Source: Thermomicrobiaceae bacterium (GTDB taxonomy: Bacteria > Chloroflexota > Chloroflexia > Thermomicrobiales > Thermomicrobiaceae). From it: a DNA stretch of 6,609 bases. Positions within the stretch are counted from its first letter, which is position 1, and each line of letters starts with the position of its first letter. A program made the translations under genes and the position numbers. The stretch is taken from assembly GCA_007122555.1 (NCBI GenBank), contig SKTL01000194.1, positions 1 through 6,609 of the forward strand, given 5' to 3'. Below are positions 6,540 to 6,609 of the stretch, piece after piece. The notes beneath the pieces are model-generated. The model did no database searches and was not told where the DNA came from. It saw nothing but the letters and a program-made list of their open reading frames with translations.

Positions 6540-6609
6540 TCAGCTGGACACCAGGATGGCGATCCCGGCAAGCCCGACCCCCATTCCGACCAGCTGCCGT
6601 ATGGACAAC
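6540..6609 (-). CDS. C-terminal end of a membrane protein, possibly an EamA/DMT-type transporter
   Basis: The minus strand shows 22 codons ending in TGA at 6540-6542 and reading LSIRQLVGMGVGLAGIAILV followed by SS. The pattern, an Arg-Gln just before a Gly-rich hydrophobic helix that ends the protein, is like the last helix of EamA (drug/metabolite transporter) permeases, in which the final helix stops a few residues before the end. The rest lies beyond the window, so the family call is tentative. The gene converges on the small membrane gene with a 19-bp gap. Confidence 0.4.
   Translation of the reverse strand, partial: LSIRQLVGMGVGLAGIAILVSS

Overview
The window comes from a bacterial chromosome of roughly 58-60% GC (estimated by eye). 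It carries the rpsB-tsf-pyrH-frr translation and nucleotide cluster on the minus strand. The unusually short EF-Ts (188 residues), the S2 protein with a long acidic tail, the frequent GTG starts behind strong Shine-Dalgarno sequences, and the neighbouring bactofilin pair all fit a Chloroflexota bacterium, possibly of the Thermomicrobia lineage. That placement is an inference from gene content, not a search result.

Layout, read in the direction of transcription (minus strand, right to left). A divergent intergenic region (about 5750-6238) holds a strong sigma-70-like promoter reading leftward into an operon-like pair of bactofilin genes (4997-5749 and 4410-4949). Next comes a gene for a one-helix membrane protein with an N-terminal four-cysteine motif and a C-terminal SH3b domain (3256-4260). 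A second promoter, with an extended -10 element, precedes rpsB (2198-3079), tsf (1540-2106), pyrH (615-1358) and frr (1-545, lacking only its last few codons). Two marked inverted repeats lie in the spacers of this cluster: a perfect 10-bp hairpin between rpsB and tsf, and a nested 12-bp stem between tsf and pyrH. Neither has a U-tract, so they look more like processing, attenuation or stability elements than simple terminators.

On the plus strand, right of the bactofilin promoter, is a small two-helix membrane protein (6239-6520). It converges on the C-terminal end of a minus-strand gene cut by the window edge (6540-6609), probably a multi-pass transporter.

Working together: S2, EF-Ts, UMP kinase and ribosome recycling factor form a growth-rate-linked housekeeping block. 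The two bactofilins should polymerise into membrane-associated cytoskeletal filaments. The adjacent membrane protein, with a predicted cytoplasmic Cys cluster and extracytoplasmic SH3b domain, is a plausible partner linking such a scaffold to the cell envelope. That link is the most interesting hypothesis here. No CRISPR, IS element, tRNA or rRNA was seen.
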